From Brumicola pallidula DSM 14239 = ACAM 615 (lineage in GTDB: Bacteria > Pseudomonadota > Gammaproteobacteria > Enterobacterales > Alteromonadaceae): a stretch of DNA of 64,000 bases. The stretch covers positions 551,758 through 615,757 of the forward strand of contig NZ_KE386814.1 in NCBI RefSeq assembly GCF_000428905.1. The letters run 5' to 3'. Both the position numbers and the translations under genes were made by a program. Positions within the stretch are counted from its first letter, which is position 1. Each line of letters begins with the position of its first letter. A model generated the notes under the pieces. The model was not told the DNA's origin. It was given only the letters and a program-made list of their open reading frames with translations, and did not search any database. This document shows, piece after piece, positions 9,186 through 18,092 of this stretch.

Positions 9186-11675
9186 CTATACTTGGGTCTC
9201 AAAAATTTGATAATGCTCGCTCTTTAACTGCTTAGGAATTTTTCCTAATTGACACGATTGTTCGGTCAACTCAATGCCAAATACCGACAGTCGTCGTTGT
9301 AAATAGGGCAACATATCCAAGGCTTTATTTTTAAGTTCGGTGGTTGAAGTGTACAGCTGTAACTTTATTTCATCATCGCTTAGTTGTGTTTTTGCCAGTA
9401 GTTGACCCAGCGGACCAACGTCTAATTTCATGGTTAAATACCACGAAGAGATACCCTCGCTGTTGTTTTTATTCGTGTCTTCACGTGTTTCTCGTTTAAT
9501 TAGCAACTCAATATCGTCTGCATTCTTATTAAAGATATTGGGTAGGGCATAGTAGAGCTGATCTTGTCCGTGCAGCGAAGAGTCGATACTTTTCAACTTG
9601 TGGTGTTGGTGGCTAAATAACATTTTGGCCACTTCAGCAGTCAAGGTGTGTTTAGCATCGAATTGGCGAAAGTCTTGCAGTAATTTAGCGCTTTGGATGT
9701 TCTTAACGTTTGGCACCACGCTCTGGATAATCTCAGGAATTTGATCCTGCAGCTTACTCGCTTGTTTATTCGACTGGCGCTGTAACTTTGAGGCTAAGCT
9801 CACCTGCAGCAATGTCACCAATCCAGATAAGAAACTACTCGCCGCGATCGGTGACAGTGCATTTAGTGGTGGGTTATTTAAAGGCGCGCTAATGAGCTGC
9901 TGTATAGTTTTCGCATCGATTGCCGGTTGTGCTGTTGATGTGCTTGGTAATTGTTCCCTGATATTTCGTAAAAGCGTTTGTGTTGCAGGGCTTAGCTCAG
10001 CGATGTCTGCTTCAGCATTCAATGCGCTAATAATATTAGCCAAGGTTTGTGTTTGACTGGCTGACTGAGCCAAGGTTGTTTTAGCTAATGTTTGCACCTG
10101 CGTTTTTAAGGCATCAATAGTGCTTGTGGGATTGGTTTTCTGAGTTGCCCCAATATTGCTTAATTGTTCACTTACAGAGCCTATTTTTGTATTTGGTAAT
10201 TGACTCAAAATTTGCGTCAATAGAGTTGGATTTTGCTTGTTACTGGGCTGAGAAACCTGAGGCCTTGAATCAATGAACTTAGTGAGTTGCGCCAACAGCG
10301 CATCAGTCTTGAAACTGGGGGCACTTGTGGCTGGGCTTTTTGTTGTTGGCGTTGCTGTCGCTGTTGCCGGGTCAGTTAATCCCTGTTGTGGATTTGTTAA
10401 GGCAGGATTACCCGCTTGATTAACGCCTAACTCGGCGCGACTGCCAATAAATCCTCGTTTCGCAATGGTGCTCGACAGTGCGCTTGCCAGTGATCCCGTT
10501 GCTAGATTAGCCGCCGAAGCCTTGCTAGGCGAGCTATCCACACCTGAGCCCACACCTGAGCCCACACCCAAGCCAGCGTTGCTTGGGGCTTTAGCATCCA
10601 AGGTGGTTAATAATGATCGGGCTTGATTGGCATTAAGCTCAACGGATGAGTTATTAAGGTTTCCCAAAACAGATAGTTTTAGCGTATTTGGGTTGCCAGT
10701 ACCTTCAACCACCAGTGAGACCTGACTGGCCCCGGTTGTATTTACTTTAGTAATGGCATTTTGCAGTGATGTAAGCAGTGGTTTGGGTAAGTCAGCCAGT
10801 TTTGTATCAGTCAGAGGAATAATGGCCTGAGTTAATCCTGACACCACATTGCTCTGTCGATTATTGACTGGCGCGTTTGATGCTGCTGAACTCGTCGACA
10901 GTTGTTGCAAAATTGATGTGCTAATTAATTTATTGGACAACACGGTAGAGTTTAATTGTGTTAATTGCGAACTTAGCTTAAGGGCAGTGCTCGGGTTATT
11001 TGCATTCAGTACATTTTGCTCGCCGGTGCTGCTCAGAGAAATTATCCTTGCCTGCTTAGCGCTTATATCCACCGCAATATTTATGCTACCGCCAATCTGT
11101 AGATTGTTTACCTGGGCCTTATTTAAGCTTAGCTGGGCCTGTTGTGCCGGTAAGGTTGAACCGGGGACCGAAATAATCAGGCTAACTTGATTGGCTGAAA
11201 TTGCCGTTATCCGCCCTGATATATTAATCACAGGCTTACCATTAAAAATCACATCTGCGCCAGCCGATGCCTTGCCAATGAGCGTATTTAATTGATTGTC
11301 GTTAACGCTAATGTTGCTGCTGGCGAGTACTGCTGATTGTTGACTGCGGTTAGTATTTTGTTTACTTGCAACAGCCACCGGAATAAGTGCATAAGTGTTT
11401 GGTTTATTGGCAATACTGATAAGTTCAAGAGATTGACCTGCTTTGAGATTGCCCAAGTTAGCAAGCACGCTGGCAGGTATTTGTACCGACTGTTTATTTT
11501 GTGGATTGGTTAGTGTAATTGTATTAGATGACACTTGGCTAACCACGACTTTCGCGGCAACACTATTGAGGATTTGTGCGTTGTTGGCGTCGATGTTATT
11601 TCGCGCAGCAGACGCTTCTGATCCACGAGTCAGCGCATTTATTTGATTTAGGGTGACAGTTGTTATATCAGGCAT
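9186..11675 (-). CDS. FliK-like flagellar hook-length control protein
   Basis: An 829-residue protein with a long low-complexity Ser/Thr/Asn/Gln/Ala-rich body and a conserved C-terminal Flg_hook-type domain (about residues 690-790, around WYLTMKLDVGPLGQLLAKTQLSDDEIKLQLYTS). FliK measures hook length and switches export specificity by contacting FlhB. Its partner here is the FlhB-C-like gene just downstream. A GVGSGVGSGV stretch near residue 375 is a small internal repeat. It has no signal peptide, as expected for a type III substrate. Such FliK-like genes next to ccm operons are common in Alteromonadales and may be paralogues of the main FliK. Confidence 0.8.
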   Translation of the reverse strand: MPDITTVTLNQINALTRGSEASAARNNIDANNAQILNSVAAKVVVSQVSSNTITLTNPQNKQSVQIPASVLANLGNLKAGQSLELISIANKPNTYALIPVAVASKQNTNRSQQSAVLASSNISVNDNQLNTLIGKASAGADVIFNGKPVINISGRITAISANQVSLIISVPGSTLPAQQAQLSLNKAQVNNLQIGGSINIAVDISAKQARIISLSSTGEQNVLNANNPSTALKLSSQLTQLNSTVLSNKLISTSILQQLSTSSAASNAPVNNRQSNVVSGLTQAIIPLTDTKLADLPKPLLTSLQNAITKVNTTGASQVSLVVEGTGNPNTLKLSVLGNLNNSSVELNANQARSLLTTLDAKAPSNAGLGVGSGVGSGVDSSPSKASAANLATGSLASALSSTIAKRGFIGSRAELGVNQAGNPALTNPQQGLTDPATATATPTTKSPATSAPSFKTDALLAQLTKFIDSRPQVSQPSNKQNPTLLTQILSQLPNTKIGSVSEQLSNIGATQKTNPTSTIDALKTQVQTLAKTTLAQSASQTQTLANIISALNAEADIAELSPATQTLLRNIREQLPSTSTAQPAIDAKTIQQLISAPLNNPPLNALSPIAASSFLSGLVTLLQVSLASKLQRQSNKQASKLQDQIPEIIQSVVPNVKNIQSAKLLQDFRQFDAKHTLTAEVAKMLFSHQHHKLKSIDSSLHGQDQLYYALPNIFNKNADDIELLIKRETREDTNKNNSEGISSWYLTMKLDVGPLGQLLAKTQLSDDEIKLQLYTSTTELKNKALDMLPYLQRRLSVFGIELTEQSCQLGKIPKQLKSEHYQIFETQV

Positions 11676-11899
11676 ATATTAATTATCGGCCGCGACCCTC
11701 AAAACGCAATACCTGGATCGCACTTTGTGCCCCATTTTTGATAAAAAAATAAAAAATGCAAAATGGTGACCACAATACATCGATTGATGTTTATCTTATA
11801 CATCGGATATTCCATACATTAGTTGCTGATTAAGCACACAAAACATCGGAATAATGTGGTAATATCTTGACGTTATCAGCTTAATTCGAGTATCCCTCA

Positions 11900-12529
11900 T
11901 TGCGTGTTTTGTTAGCACAACAAGTGGCCTGTGAAAAAAGTGACCGCCAGTTGTTTTCGAATATTAATATCGAGCTTCATTCTAGCCAGTTACTTTATGT
12001 GACGGGCGAAAATGGTGCCGGAAAAACCAGTTTACTGCGGATCTTGGTTGGCTTGAGTGCGCCCTCCGCTGGCGTCGTAGAAGTTAATGGCCATGACATC
12101 CATAAAAATGTGCATGACGCTAGTGAACACTTACTTTACTTTGGTCATAAGCAAGGTATTAGTCAGTTATTAACGCCTGTGGAAAACCTCAAGTTTTGGT
12201 GTCAGCAACATGGCGTTGATAAAAATAATGACGCTATCGAAGATATATTGGCTGAATTAGGCCTAACGGGTTTAGAAGACATTGCCGTTAAAAACTTATC
12301 TGCTGGTCAACAACGTCGCGTAGCATTAGCTAAACTTTGGCTTAAAACGGCCGCTACATTGTGGGTGTTAGATGAACCTTTTACCGCTTTGGACGTTCAA
12401 CTAATAGCTGAACTCGAAGCGAAAATGACCTCATTCTTAAATACAGGTGGTGCGATTATTATTACATCTCATCAGAAGCTGAGCATCGATTACCCCTTAT
12501 CCAAACTGCACTTGGATTATTCATGGTAG
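11900..12529 (+). CDS. ccmA: Cytochrome c maturation ABC transporter ATPase CcmA
   Basis: The 209-residue ATPase of the CcmABCD complex, which uses ATP to release holo-CcmE from CcmC at the inner membrane. Walker A is GENGAGKT (residues 36-43), the ABC signature LSAGQ (133-137) and Walker B LWVLDEP (154-160). The start is a TTG (MRVLLAQQ), preceded by no strong ribosome site; its position suits the family length. It is the first gene of an uninterrupted ccmABCDEFGHI operon and overlaps ccmB by 7 bp. About 220 bp upstream separate it from the divergent FliK-like gene, so the operon promoter should lie there. Confidence 0.96.
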   Translation: MRVLLAQQVACEKSDRQLFSNINIELHSSQLLYVTGENGAGKTSLLRILVGLSAPSAGVVEVNGHDIHKNVHDASEHLLYFGHKQGISQLLTPVENLKFWCQQHGVDKNNDAIEDILAELGLTGLEDIAVKNLSAGQQRRVALAKLWLKTAATLWVLDEPFTALDVQLIAELEAKMTSFLNTGGAIIITSHQKLSIDYPLSKLHLDYSW

Positions 12530-13188
12530 CGTTGCAGTCAGTATTTCTAAAAGACGTGGCGCTGGCCTATCGTCAACGAGCTGAGTTGATGCAACCGCTC
12601 ATGTTTTTTGTATTAGTAATTACCTTATTTCCACTTGCTATAGGCCCAAGTCCGGAAACACTCCAGCGTATTGGGGGCGGGGTTATTTGGGTTGCTGCTA
12701 TCTTGTCACTATTACTTGGTATGGAAAGAATGTTTCGCGATGATTTTGCCGATGGTAGCTTAGAGCAATATATGTTGTCACCCACGCCGCTGTATATGAT
12801 TGTCGTGGTAAAAGTGCTGACCCATTGGCTGATGCATATTGTGCCGTTGTTTTTGATTTCACCCTTACTGGCGCTGTTTTTAAACCTTACGTTTGATATG
12901 TATGTGGCACTCATGCTTACGTTATTGTTGGGCACGCCCTTGATCAGTTTTATTGGCGGCATTGGCGTGGCGCTTACCGTGGGTTTACACCGAGGCGGTG
13001 TACTTTTAGCGTTATTATTAATTCCGATATTCATTCCGTTGCTGATTTTTGCCACATCGGCCATCGAATCAGCGTCAATGCTATTACCTTATCATTCGCA
13101 ACTTGCTATTATAGCTGGGTTGCTCCTGTTTTCAGTTGCGTTGTCTCCGATGGCAATTGCGTATTCATTAAAAGTGAGTCAAAACTAA
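12523..13188 (+). CDS. ccmB: Heme ABC exporter permease CcmB
   Basis: A 221-residue membrane protein with about six transmembrane segments, the permease partner of CcmA. The loop RMFRDDFADGSLEQYMLSP is the conserved cytoplasmic block of the family. Length equals that of E. coli CcmB. The ATG overlaps the end of ccmA, and the last base of its stop is shared with the ccmC start, indicating translational coupling. Confidence 0.95.
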   Translation: MVALQSVFLKDVALAYRQRAELMQPLMFFVLVITLFPLAIGPSPETLQRIGGGVIWVAAILSLLLGMERMFRDDFADGSLEQYMLSPTPLYMIVVVKVLTHWLMHIVPLFLISPLLALFLNLTFDMYVALMLTLLLGTPLISFIGGIGVALTVGLHRGGVLLALLLIPIFIPLLIFATSAIESASMLLPYHSQLAIIAGLLLFSVALSPMAIAYSLKVSQN

Positions 13189-14090
13189 TGTGGAAGTGGA
13201 TTAATTCGTTCGCCAAGCCCGAAAAAGCCTATTGGTTATGTGATGTCTTGCAAAACTGGTTTGCGGGCGTCGCTATTACGGGCCTGATTATTGGTATTGT
13301 TTGGGGACTGGGTTACGCGCCTCAGGATTACCAACAAGGCGATTCTTTTCGTATTATTTATATTCACGTGCCAAGCGCTATACTCGCAATGGGTGCCTAT
13401 GTTGCGATGGCCATCGCTGCGCTGGTTGGTATCGTATGGCAGTGGCGCACCGCGTTTATGTTCATGATAGCCATTGCCCCTGTTGGCGCGGTAATGACGT
13501 TCATTTCATTATTTACCGGTTCTTTCTGGGGTAAGCCTATGTGGGGAACGTGGTGGATTTGGGATGCACGACTCACTGCACAACTCATTTTGTTGTTTTT
13601 GTATTTGGGTGTTATTTCACTTTACACCGCATTTGAAGACAAACAACAAGCAGGCAAAGCCGCTGGCGTAATGGCCATGGTGGGTGTTATCAATATTCCT
13701 ATTATTCATTTTTCAGTGGAGTGGTGGAACACGCTGCATCAAGGCGCAACGATCACCAAAATTGGCAAGCCTTCTATTGCCCCTGAAATGCTATGGCCCT
13801 TGCTCATTTGTATTTTAGGCTTTGCTGCGTTTATCGGCTGGGTGACTATTATTCGCATGAAAAACGAAATTATAATGCGTGATCTTCATCGCCCTTGGGT
13901 TGCGCAGCGGTTTGGCGTTGCTAATGCTAATGCTAATGCTAATGCTAATGCTAATGCTAATGCTAATGCTACCGCTAATGCTACCGCTACCGCTAATGCT
14001 ACCGCTAATGCTACCGCTAATGCTAACGCTAACGCTAACGCTAACGCTAACGCTAATGCTAACGCAAATGTGGAAGGGAAGCAGTCATGA
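13188..14090 (+). CDS. ccmC: Heme lyase/transfer protein CcmC with (Ala-Asn/Thr) repeat tail
   Basis: CcmC holds heme at the periplasmic face and loads it onto CcmE. The first ~240 residues are ordinary CcmC: six membrane segments, the WWD motif WGKPMWGTWWIWD (114-126), His60 in YIHVPSA and a second conserved His in IIHFSVEWWNTLHQG as heme ligands. The usual family length is about 245. Here residues 245-294 are 25 Ala-x dipeptides (mostly Ala-Asn, some Ala-Thr), followed by VEGKQS. The tail follows the last membrane segment and should lie in the cytoplasm. The stop overlaps the ccmD start as ATGA. Confidence 0.95.
   Translation: MWKWINSFAKPEKAYWLCDVLQNWFAGVAITGLIIGIVWGLGYAPQDYQQGDSFRIIYIHVPSAILAMGAYVAMAIAALVGIVWQWRTAFMFMIAIAPVGAVMTFISLFTGSFWGKPMWGTWWIWDARLTAQLILLFLYLGVISLYTAFEDKQQAGKAAGVMAMVGVINIPIIHFSVEWWNTLHQGATITKIGKPSIAPEMLWPLLICILGFAAFIGWVTIIRMKNEIIMRDLHRPWVAQRFGVANANANANANANANANATANATATANATANATANANANANANANANANANVEGKQS
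13920..14069 (+). repeat. Hexanucleotide tandem repeat in ccmC (25 units of GCTAAT type)
   Basis: Exactly 150 bp consist of 6-bp units: runs of GCTAAT, then mixed GCTACC/GCTAAT, then GCTAAC. Because the unit is six bases, changes in copy number keep the reading frame. The order of variants shows at least two separate expansions. The repeat leaves all plus frames open, so overlapping open frames here are artefacts. Confidence 0.97.
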
Positions 14091-14371
14091 CCTTTCAATT
14101 TGAGAGTATAAGCGATTTTTTCAACATGGGCGGCTATGCCTTTTTCGTTTGGGCCTCATTTATCTGTACATTTTTGTGCATGGCTGGCGTATTAATTCAG
14201 AGCCTTGTTGTGGGCAAAAAAATCAAACAAGGTGTACAAAAAGAGAAAGTGAGAGCAGAGCGCATCATGGCGGCTCGAGCACAACGCAAACTAAAGCAAC
14301 AAGCTAAACGCAATGCACAAGATCCCAACAATATAGACAATTCTGAGGTATTCGATGAACCCAAGACGTAA
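14087..14371 (+). CDS. ccmD: Heme exporter subunit CcmD
   Basis: A 94-residue single-span membrane protein. Residues 15-42 ([20 protein letters not shown]) form the helix and a basic cytoplasmic tail rich in Lys/Arg follows, the usual CcmD layout. CcmD is needed to release holo-CcmE from the CcmC complex. It is slightly longer than E. coli CcmD (69 residues). It overlaps ccmC by 4 bp and ccmE by 17 bp. Confidence 0.9.
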   Translation: MTFQFESISDFFNMGGYAFFVWASFICTFLCMAGVLIQSLVVGKKIKQGVQKEKVRAERIMAARAQRKLKQQAKRNAQDPNNIDNSEVFDEPKT

Positions 14372-14825
14372 GCAGCGACTCGTCGCAGTCTCAAGCATTG
14401 GTGTATTGCTCGTAGCAGCAATAGGCTTCATGCTGTATGCCCTACAAGATTCAATTGATGTGTTTTATACGCCAACTGAAATTATTGATGGCAAAGCGAA
14501 AACTGGGATGAAGCCAGTAGTGGGTCAACGACTACGTATTGGTGGTTTGGTTGTGCCCGGCTCAGTATCGCGTAATGAAGAAACACTCGCGGTTACCTTC
14601 GATCTGATGGATATTGGTCCAACAGTTACGGTGCAGTTTAATGGCAGTTTGCCTGATTTGTTCCGCGAAGGGCAAGGTATTGTGGCTACCGGCACCTTAG
14701 AAAAAAGCAACTTAATTGTCGCTCATGAAGTGTTGGCCAAACACGATGAAGAATATATGCCGCCAGAGTTGGCAGAGCAGCTTAAAGGCATAAAGCACGT
14801 TAAACCAGAGCAGGCAGGATACTAA
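14355..14825 (+). CDS. ccmE: Periplasmic heme chaperone CcmE
   Basis: A 156-residue heme chaperone that binds heme covalently and passes it to CcmF/CcmH. It has an N-terminal membrane anchor (about residues 8-29), an OB-fold core ([46 protein letters not shown]) and the heme-attachment block [11 protein letters not shown]. The attachment residue is His130 and the axial Tyr134 is present, the same numbers as in E. coli. It starts inside ccmD and its stop overlaps the ccmF start. Confidence 0.97.
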   Translation: MNPRRKQRLVAVSSIGVLLVAAIGFMLYALQDSIDVFYTPTEIIDGKAKTGMKPVVGQRLRIGGLVVPGSVSRNEETLAVTFDLMDIGPTVTVQFNGSLPDLFREGQGIVATGTLEKSNLIVAHEVLAKHDEEYMPPELAEQLKGIKHVKPEQAGY

Positions 14826-16882
14826 TGATCCCAGAGTTAGGAAATATCACACTCATTATTGCATTGGCATTGTCTATTTTGCTCGCAATTTACCCTTTAT
14901 GGGGAGCACAAATACACAATCAAACCATGATGAGAATGGGCCGTCCATTAAGTTTTGGATTGTTCTTATTCACCGCATTTGCTTATGGATGTTTAAGCTA
15001 TTCTTTTGCAGTTGACGACTTTAGTGTGCAGTACGTGGCACAAAACTCAAATAGTGCATTGCCTATCTATTACAAGATAACGGCAGTATGGGGAGGCCAC
15101 GAAGGTAGCTTCCTTCTCTGGTGCTTAATTTTTTCGGTATGGACATGTGCTGTTGCCTTATTTTCAAAGGGTATTCCACAGGCCATGATCGCGCGCGTGC
15201 TCTCTGTATTGGGCATGGTAAGCATTGGTTTCTATTTGTTTATGCTGTTAACCTCGAATCCGTTCGACAGTTTATTGCCGTTTTTCCCGGTCGATGGCCG
15301 CGACCTAAATCCCTTGCTACAAGACTTCGGCATGATTATTCATCCGCCAATGCTATACATGGGCTATGTCGGATTCTCCGTCGCCTTTGCATTCGCTATT
15401 GCGGCGTTAATTGGTGGTCAACTCGACTCAACGTGGGCTAGATGGTCACGTCCGTGGACCATTGCTGCCTGGAGTTTCCTAACCATCGGAATTGCCCTAG
15501 GTAGTTGGTGGGCTTACTATGAACTTGGTTGGGGCGGCTGGTGGTTCTGGGATCCAGTTGAAAACGCATCATTTATGCCTTGGTTAGTCGGTACAGCATT
15601 AATGCATAGTTTAGCGGTGACCGAAAAACGTAAAGTACTTAAATCTTGGACTGTGCTATTAGCTATTGCGGCATTTTCATTAAGCCTACTCGGCACTTTT
15701 TTAGTACGCTCGGGCGTTCTCGTGTCGGTGCATTCATTTGCTAGCGATCCTTCCCGTGGTTTGTTTATTTTAGGCTTACTCGTGGTTGTTATTGGTGGCT
15801 CATTGCTACTTTATGCTATGCGCGCATCGCAGCTTAAAAGCGTTGGGCGTTATGAAATGTTCTCACGCGAAATGATGTTAATGGGTAATAACGTATTGCT
15901 AGTTGCCGCAACTATTGTGGTTCTCCTTGGCACATTGTTACCGTTGGTGCATAAAGAACTAGGCTTAGGTACGATATCAATTGGTGCGCCGTTCTTTAAT
16001 CAAATGTTTACATTGCTGATCGTGCCTTTTGTTTTGTTTATGGCAATCGGGCCCTTATCGCGCTGGAAAAAACAAGCACCCTCGGCATTGAGAAATCAGC
16101 TATTGATAGCCTTGGTATTGGCTTTATCTGCCGGCATATTGATCAACTACAATTATGACGAACCTACCTACATGGGTATGTTGGGTATGGTCATGAGCTT
16201 TTGGATTTTAATAGCGATAACCTTGGAAGTGCGTCAACGCGTTGTGTCAACAACAAGGTCTGAACCCATTCTAGCGTCATTACGCAAACTAACACCAAGT
16301 CATTGGGGCATGGTATTAGGGCATGTCGGTTTCGCGGTAACGCTAATTGGTATTACCTTAGTGAGTAATTACGAGTTAGAGCGCGATGTACGAATGGCTG
16401 CAGGAGATACCGTCGAAATAGCTGATTATACGGTGTCTTTTACTGGCGTTGAACAAATAGAAGGAGCCAATTATAGCGCCGATCGCGGTATTTTTGATGT
16501 GTATAAAAACGGCGTGTTTGTGAACCACCTTGAACCAGAAAAACGCTTTTACCCAGTGCAGCGCACGTCAATGACGGAAGCGGGTATACACACCACCTTA
16601 ACTCGGGACTTGTTTATTGCCCTGGGCGAGCCGCTATCGAATGGCGCATGGGCTATTCGTTTGTATTATAAGCCGTTTGTGGTGTGGATTTGGGGTGGTG
16701 CTGTGATCATGGCTATCGGTGGTATCTTCTCAATCAGCGATAAACGCTATCGCATCAAAAAAATGGCGAAGTGGCGGAATGTCGGCGGCGTGAATAACAA
16801 TAACAGTGGCGAGCAACCTGGGGTCGCTAGTCAGCAACCGTCAACAAACACTGGCGGTAAGTTAATTGAGGAGCATACTTAA
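14825..16882 (+). CDS. ccmF: Heme lyase CcmF
   Basis: A 685-residue polytopic membrane protein that ligates heme to apocytochrome c with CcmH/CcmI. Motifs include AVWGGHEGSFLLW (residues 87-99), GMIIHPPMLYMGYVG (169-183, conserved His) and the WWD domain WWAYYELGWGGWWFWDP (228-244). The large periplasmic loop near residues 530-620 and the final membrane helix are intact. Length is typical. The TAATG overlap with ccmE and the GAGGAG ribosome site for ccmG within its 3' end show a coupled operon. Confidence 0.97.
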   Translation: MIPELGNITLIIALALSILLAIYPLWGAQIHNQTMMRMGRPLSFGLFLFTAFAYGCLSYSFAVDDFSVQYVAQNSNSALPIYYKITAVWGGHEGSFLLWCLIFSVWTCAVALFSKGIPQAMIARVLSVLGMVSIGFYLFMLLTSNPFDSLLPFFPVDGRDLNPLLQDFGMIIHPPMLYMGYVGFSVAFAFAIAALIGGQLDSTWARWSRPWTIAAWSFLTIGIALGSWWAYYELGWGGWWFWDPVENASFMPWLVGTALMHSLAVTEKRKVLKSWTVLLAIAAFSLSLLGTFLVRSGVLVSVHSFASDPSRGLFILGLLVVVIGGSLLLYAMRASQLKSVGRYEMFSREMMLMGNNVLLVAATIVVLLGTLLPLVHKELGLGTISIGAPFFNQMFTLLIVPFVLFMAIGPLSRWKKQAPSALRNQLLIALVLALSAGILINYNYDEPTYMGMLGMVMSFWILIAITLEVRQRVVSTTRSEPILASLRKLTPSHWGMVLGHVGFAVTLIGITLVSNYELERDVRMAAGDTVEIADYTVSFTGVEQIEGANYSADRGIFDVYKNGVFVNHLEPEKRFYPVQRTSMTEAGIHTTLTRDLFIALGEPLSNGAWAIRLYYKPFVVWIWGGAVIMAIGGIFSISDKRYRIKKMAKWRNVGGVNNNNSGEQPGVASQQPSTNTGGKLIEEHT

Positions 16883-17583
16883 TGAAACGGATCACGTGGT
16901 TCATGTTGCCTTTGATATTGTTTTTGGGTTTGGCTGTGTTCCTATTTCAAGGACTCTATTCTGACCCTAAGGCGCGTGGATCAACCGCCGTTGCTAAAGC
17001 TTTTCCAGACTTCAGACTGCCCGATTTAATGGACGAGTCCATTATGTACGACAACTCGGTATTTGATGGCCATATTACCTTAATTAATGTTTGGGGAGTT
17101 TGGTGCACCACCTGTGCAATTGAATTGCCGTATTTGGAGAGCTTAAAAAATCAGGGCTACCGAGTTGTTGGTTTGTATTACGACCAAGATCTCGATCCTG
17201 ACTTTGGCACAAAAACAATTGAAAGAGTGCGCACAGAAGTGATCGCTACGCTCAGTAAATATGGTGATCCTTACGCCTTTAATATTTTTGATGTATATCG
17301 TAATACATCACTCGATTTAGGCGTGACAGGAGCGCCAGAAACCTTCTTAGTGGATCAGCAAGGCGTTATTTTAGTGCATCATCTAGGTGATTTAAATGAG
17401 CGAGTTTGGCGCAATAAGTTTGCCCCAATACTGGCTGAAATTCAGCCTGTGATTGACTCATCAGATGATGAAGTATCACCCGATGTTGTTTCATCAAGCG
17501 TTGGTTCATCAAGCGTTGTTTCATCAAGCGTTGTTTCATCAAGCGTCGGCGCACCAAGCGCTGTATTAGGAGAAGGACAATGA
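16882..17583 (+). CDS. ccmG: Thiol:disulfide interchange protein CcmG/DsbE with repeat tail
   Basis: A membrane-anchored periplasmic thioredoxin that keeps apocytochrome CxxCH motifs reduced. There is an N-terminal anchor (residues 5-26), the WGVWCTTC active site (Cys75, Cys78) and the cis-proline region GVTGAPETFLVDQQG. The fold ends near residue 190, the usual CcmG length of about 185. The remaining ~40 residues are Ser/Val-rich, with five five-residue repeats at 202-226. The tail is probably a flexible periplasmic extension. The gene overlaps ccmF by 1 bp and ccmH by 4 bp. Confidence 0.95.
   Translation: MKRITWFMLPLILFLGLAVFLFQGLYSDPKARGSTAVAKAFPDFRLPDLMDESIMYDNSVFDGHITLINVWGVWCTTCAIELPYLESLKNQGYRVVGLYYDQDLDPDFGTKTIERVRTEVIATLSKYGDPYAFNIFDVYRNTSLDLGVTGAPETFLVDQQGVILVHHLGDLNERVWRNKFAPILAEIQPVIDSSDDEVSPDVVSSSVGSSSVVSSSVVSSSVGAPSAVLGEGQ
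17485..17559 (+). repeat. 15-bp tandem repeat in ccmG (five units)
   Basis: Five units of the form GTTGTTTCATCAAGC encode Val-(Val/Gly)-Ser-Ser-Ser, the last one diverged to Val-Gly-Ala-Pro-Ser. Unit length is a multiple of three, so copy-number change is frame-neutral. Confidence 0.95.
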
Positions 17584-18092
17584 AACCGATTTCCTTAATA
17601 TTGATTAAATGCTGCTTTTTATTGTTGCTAACGACGTCAACATCTTTTGTGTTTGCGCAAGACTTAAACACAAGCGATGCATTAGCCAAAGTCTCTGAAG
17701 CTGAGAAAATGGGCGAGAATTATGCGTTTGAAAATCCAGACGACAGAAAAACATTTTTAACGCTAACAGCTGAACTTCGCTGCCCAATGTGCCAAAACCA
17801 AAACATAGCTGACTCCGACGCAATGATAGCCCATGACATGCGTCGCAAAGTGTATCAATTGATGTTGGAGGGTAGCTCAGAGACAGAAATTATCGGTTTT
17901 ATGAAAGAACGTTATGGCGATTTTGTTTATTATCAACCGCCAGTAACGCCGGTGACCATATGGCTATGGGCATTACCGATTTTGTTTGCTTTCATTATGA
18001 TGGGCGTATTTTTAATGCGCCGTCAAGCAGAACCAGAAGAGAATATTGAAGCCAAATTAGCTGCGGCTAACAAATTGTTAAAGGACGACTAG
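17580..18092 (+). CDS. ccmH: Cytochrome c biogenesis thioreductase CcmH
   Basis: A 170-residue periplasmic protein with a signal peptide (cleavage after FAQ-type site near 26), the LRCPMCQ active site (Cys68, Cys71), a three-helix bundle (ADSDAMIAHDMRRKV, FMKERYGDFVYYQPP) and one C-terminal membrane helix (residues 123-143). It reduces or presents apocytochrome to the CcmF lyase. It corresponds to the N-terminal half of E. coli CcmH, the TPR half being the separate ccmI. Start overlaps the ccmG stop. Confidence 0.96.
   Translation: MKPISLILIKCCFLLLLTTSTSFVFAQDLNTSDALAKVSEAEKMGENYAFENPDDRKTFLTLTAELRCPMCQNQNIADSDAMIAHDMRRKVYQLMLEGSSETEIIGFMKERYGDFVYYQPPVTPVTIWLWALPILFAFIMMGVFLMRRQAEPEENIEAKLAAANKLLKDD

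Noticed and set aside
13879-14103. Overlapping open frames of Leu-Met or Ala-Leu repeats
   Set aside because: They are alternative readings of the GCTAAT-type microsatellite inside ccmC. The ccmC frame has family motifs and operon overlaps.
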